Shown here one piece after another: positions 61,699-64,000 of a stretch of DNA of 64,000 nucleotides; positions within the stretch are counted from its first letter, which is position 1; every line of letters starts with the position of its first letter. The position numbers were made by a program, and so were the translations under genes. The stretch covers positions 1 to 64,000 of the forward strand of contig AAXZ01000011.1 of the NCBI GenBank assembly GCA_000169395.1, written 5' to 3'. Origin of the DNA: Rhodobacteraceae bacterium HTCC2150. GTDB lineage: Bacteria > Pseudomonadota > Alphaproteobacteria > Rhodobacterales > Rhodobacteraceae. The notes beneath the pieces were generated by a model. It did no database searches. It was given only the letters and a program-made list of their open reading frames with translations, and had not been told where the DNA came from.

Positions 61699-62979
61699 AT
61701 GTCCCTCGATGCTACCCTTTTTCGTCCTCAGCGCATCGCCATCATCGGCGGTGGCATTTCAGGTTTATCTGCCGCGTACTTGCTAGCGCCTGATCACGCT
61801 GTGACACTGTTTGAAGCTGCTTCTGAATTGGGTGGGCACGCTCGGACCGTGCTTGCAGGGAAAAATGGCGATCAGCCTGTTGATACAGGCTTTATCGTTT
61901 TCAATTATGCTAATTACCCGCATTTGACCCGTATGTTTCAAGAACTTGATGTGCCTGTTGCCAAAAGTAACATGTCTTTCGGTGCGTCGATAAATAATGG
62001 TCAAATTGAATACAGTATTACGAACCTCCGCGCCCTTCTTGCGCAACCCAGCAATCTATTGAAACCCGGCTTCTTACGGATGGTACGTGACATCCTCAAG
62101 TTCAATAAATACGCCGGTGGTATGGACACAAATGAGACCATGACGATTGGGGATTTGGTCGATGAACTTGGTCTTGGGGCTTGGTTTCAAAACTATTACC
62201 TTATGCCATTGTGCGGCGCTATTTGGTCGACGCCGGCCACCGAAATTCGCCGTTTTCCCGCACAGGCCCTAATACAGTTCTTTCGCAATCACGCACTTCT
62301 CAGCAGACATGGCCAGCATCAATGGTGGACTGTCGACGGCGGTAGCACCCAGTATGTGCAACGTTTAGAGCACCACTTGCGTAGCCGCGGCGTTGCAATC
62401 CGCAAAGCGACACCTGTGAACAAGGTCATTCGCGCTGATGGGGGATGCACTATCCACAGCGATGCGGGTGCTCATGAACCATTTGATCAAGTGATTTTTG
62501 CTTGCCACTCCGATCAAGCTTTGAGCATGTTGCAAGACCCTTCTCCCCAAGAACAAAGCGCGTTGTCGGCTATTCGATTTCAAGACAATGAAATGGTTTT
62601 GCACTGCGACGAACAGCAAATGCCACGCCGTCGAGCAACATGGTCAAGCTGGGTGTACAAAATTGACACGGCGCGCCCGCAACCCGCCATTGGCGTTACA
62701 TATTGGATGAACCGCTTGCAAAACATTCCCGAGAGCGATCCTCTTTTTGTATCTTTGAATCCGGTTGATCCGGTACCGGACCATTTAATTTATGACCAAA
62801 AAACATTCCGTCACCCCGTGTTTGATGCCCCTGCCCTTGCGGCACAAAAACAACTGCGTGACCTCAATGGGCAAAACAATACTTGGTTTGCAGGCGCCTA
62901 TACGCGTCACGGTTTTCACGAAGATGGATTTGCAAGTGCGGCACGGATCGCGCGGCTTTTAGAAAAGCAAACAGCATGA
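61699..62979 (+). CDS. FAD-dependent oxidoreductase (amine oxidase/desaturase type) of the RpoE regulon
   Basis: 426 aa. FAD motif IAIIGGGISGLSAAYLLA (residues ~13-30), VTLFEAASELGGHARTV, DTGFIVFNYANYPHLTRMF, and the C-terminal FAGAYTRHGFHEDGFASA. It corresponds to the RSP_1091-like gene next to rpoE-chrR in Rhodobacter, which I recall as UfaD, a desaturase acting on methylated fatty acids toward furan fatty acids. ATAGGAG precedes the ATG. Stop overlaps the DUF1365 start by four bases. Confidence 0.85.
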   Translation: MSLDATLFRPQRIAIIGGGISGLSAAYLLAPDHAVTLFEAASELGGHARTVLAGKNGDQPVDTGFIVFNYANYPHLTRMFQELDVPVAKSNMSFGASINNGQIEYSITNLRALLAQPSNLLKPGFLRMVRDILKFNKYAGGMDTNETMTIGDLVDELGLGAWFQNYYLMPLCGAIWSTPATEIRRFPAQALIQFFRNHALLSRHGQHQWWTVDGGSTQYVQRLEHHLRSRGVAIRKATPVNKVIRADGGCTIHSDAGAHEPFDQVIFACHSDQALSMLQDPSPQEQSALSAIRFQDNEMVLHCDEQQMPRRRATWSSWVYKIDTARPQPAIGVTYWMNRLQNIPESDPLFVSLNPVDPVPDHLIYDQKTFRHPVFDAPALAAQKQLRDLNGQNNTWFAGAYTRHGFHEDGFASAARIARLLEKQTA

Positions 62980-63731
62980 ACTTTCCCGCTGAACAAATTC
63001 ACGCGGTAACATCCCACAAGCGGCGCGGCGCAATTTCAAATGCGTTTCGTTATGGTGTTGATTACGTGCTCATTGATCTTGAAAACACAGCAAAGACGCC
63101 AATTCTGTTTTCTCGTAACCGTTTCAATTTGAACTCTATTCATGACGTCGATCATGGCGGACCACTAAAAGAAGGTTCTGGGGCCAAATGGGCCCGTAAG
63201 GTTTTTAGTGAACATGGCCTCATTTCGCCTGGGTTAAAAATTCTTCTCCTCACTCAACCCCGCTTCTTGATGTATAGTTTCAATCCCGTGAGCTTTTGGC
63301 TCGCATTCATTGGAGACGCGTTGGTGGCCGTGATTTCAGAAGTGTCGACACCTTTTGCACAACGACATTCTTATGTTTGTCATCAACATGACTTTACGCC
63401 GATCACCAAAGATGCCCGCATGATCAGGCCCAAACTTTTGCATGTCTCACCCTTTCAAAATATTGAAGGAGACTACGAATTTATTTTTGATATCAGGCCT
63501 AAGCATATCGACATTCGTATAATCTATCGCAATGAGAACGACGGCGTCATTGCAACACTTCAAGGTGCACGCGAGCCTCTTTCAAGTTTTGGTCTGCTCA
63601 AAGCGGGTTTACGGCGACCGCTTGGGGCATTGCGCACGATGATCTTGATCCATTGGCAAGCTTTGCGTTTGAAGTTTAAGGGCGCAAAATATCGTACAAC
63701 ACCCCCCTCCCCAAAATCTGAGGTCTCTTAA
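62976..63731 (+). CDS. DUF1365 family protein
   Basis: 251 aa. DUF1365 hallmarks include NAFRYGVDYVLIDLEN, FSRNRFNLNSIHDVDHG, LLTQPRFLMYSFNPVSFWLA and RPKLLHVSPFQNIEGDYEF. Always found with the adjacent FAD oxidoreductase and CFA-type methyltransferase; biochemical role unclear, probably in membrane lipid modification. The frame opens at 62883, but ATG 62976 overlaps the preceding stop (ATGA). Confidence 0.88.
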   Translation: MNFPAEQIHAVTSHKRRGAISNAFRYGVDYVLIDLENTAKTPILFSRNRFNLNSIHDVDHGGPLKEGSGAKWARKVFSEHGLISPGLKILLLTQPRFLMYSFNPVSFWLAFIGDALVAVISEVSTPFAQRHSYVCHQHDFTPITKDARMIRPKLLHVSPFQNIEGDYEFIFDIRPKHIDIRIIYRNENDGVIATLQGAREPLSSFGLLKAGLRRPLGALRTMILIHWQALRLKFKGAKYRTTPPSPKSEVS

Positions 63732-64000
63732 TGCTTTTTATAACGAAACGCCTAAAACACGACTTTCTTGAAAGCTGTGCTCAGATCAGTTCTGGCAGCC
63801 TGCGCTTACAAACGCCAGAAGGTGAGATCTATGATTTTGGGCAAGGCTCCCCTGCTGCGGACATGCAAATCTTCGATTGGTCAGTTGTTACAGCCGTCGC
63901 TTCGCGCTCCAATATCGGTTTGGGCGAGACCTATGTGGAAGGATTATGGACCACATCGTCCATTGAAGATTTATCCTACTTGGTGCTGAAAAATCAGAAC
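63731..64000 (+). CDS. cfaA: Cyclopropane-fatty-acid-synthase-type methyltransferase, N-terminal part (cut by window end)
   Basis: 90 codons in the window. Starts at ATG 63731, sharing one base with the DUF1365 stop (TAATG). SSGSLRLQTPEGEIYDFGQG, WSVVTAVASRSNIGLGETYVEG, LWTTSSIEDLSYLVLKNQN is the N-terminal helper domain of CfaA/UfaM-type enzymes; the SAM-binding domain lies beyond the window. Would methylate unsaturated membrane fatty acids using S-adenosylmethionine. Confidence 0.85.
   Translation, partial: MLFITKRLKHDFLESCAQISSGSLRLQTPEGEIYDFGQGSPAADMQIFDWSVVTAVASRSNIGLGETYVEGLWTTSSIEDLSYLVLKNQN

Noticed and set aside
1-64000. CRISPR array, rRNA, tRNA, or toxin-antitoxin pair
   Set aside because: No regularly spaced repeats and no recognisable RNA gene was seen; the small ORF pairs found do not match toxin-antitoxin families known to me.

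Overview
The window looks like chromosomal DNA from a marine alphaproteobacterium of the Rhodobacteraceae (Roseobacter group). The reasons are the RpoE-ChrR pair with its linked photolyase and fatty-acid genes, the TRAP and Ugp transporters, an alphaproteobacterial-type Zur palindrome, and the many decayed insertion sequences and short dispersed intergenic repeats. A cold-ocean, IS-rich genus such as Octadecabacter would fit, but that is inference.

Layout. 1-739: the end of an integrase cassette that recurs almost unchanged at 52666-53403. It is cut by an IS481-family element (741-1741). 1.7-9.4 kb: an AT-rich accessory stretch with a DUF3429/FAD oxidoreductase pair, nested IS3 and IS481 remnants, a lone Hpt-like gene and a DUF1800/DUF1501 pair. 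9.7-15.2 kb: a double-DUF1036 secreted protein, then a decayed integrative element (frameshifted integrase, HNH nuclease, SF3-type helicase, stub of a further gene).

15.5-25.8 kb: a glycerol-3-phosphate utilisation operon (DeoR regulator, Ugp-type ABC importer, metallophosphodiesterase, Na/Pi transporter, GlpD) with a divergent HAD phosphatase. 25.9-28.6 kb: an HxlR regulator divergent from a DsbA/HchA/nitroreductase operon. 29-36 kb: a TRAP transporter divergent from a fluoroacetate-dehalogenase-type hydrolase, LeuCD paralogues and a LysR regulator, with LysR-type boxes in the divergent gap. 36.4-41.4 kb: LysR, beta-hydroxyacid dehydrogenase, aldehyde dehydrogenase, serine acetyltransferase-like and VOC genes. 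41.4-43.1 kb: a gene-poor gap.

43.1-50.9 kb: a zinc operon behind a Zur palindrome: zur, a 43-aa membrane ORF, znuCB, znuA with a very His-rich loop, two COG0523 GTPases, DUF1826, then DUF1007 and NicO genes that are each broken by an amber codon. 51.0-53.6 kb: a small XRE regulator and the intact integrase cassette (59-aa ORF, integrase, 62-aa ORF, 78-aa membrane ORF).

53.9-64 kb: a singlet-oxygen/light-damage locus. One minus-strand operon carries a secreted protein, an SDR, a CryB-type Fe-S photolyase, DUF2256, a photolyase-like protein with permuted domain order, TIGR03643 and a second photolyase. It is followed by rpoE-chrR and the divergent FAD oxidoreductase-DUF1365-CfaA operon. Three promoters of the form TGATCC-N18-TA sit exactly where one RpoE regulon would need them. 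I saw no tRNA, rRNA or CRISPR array.
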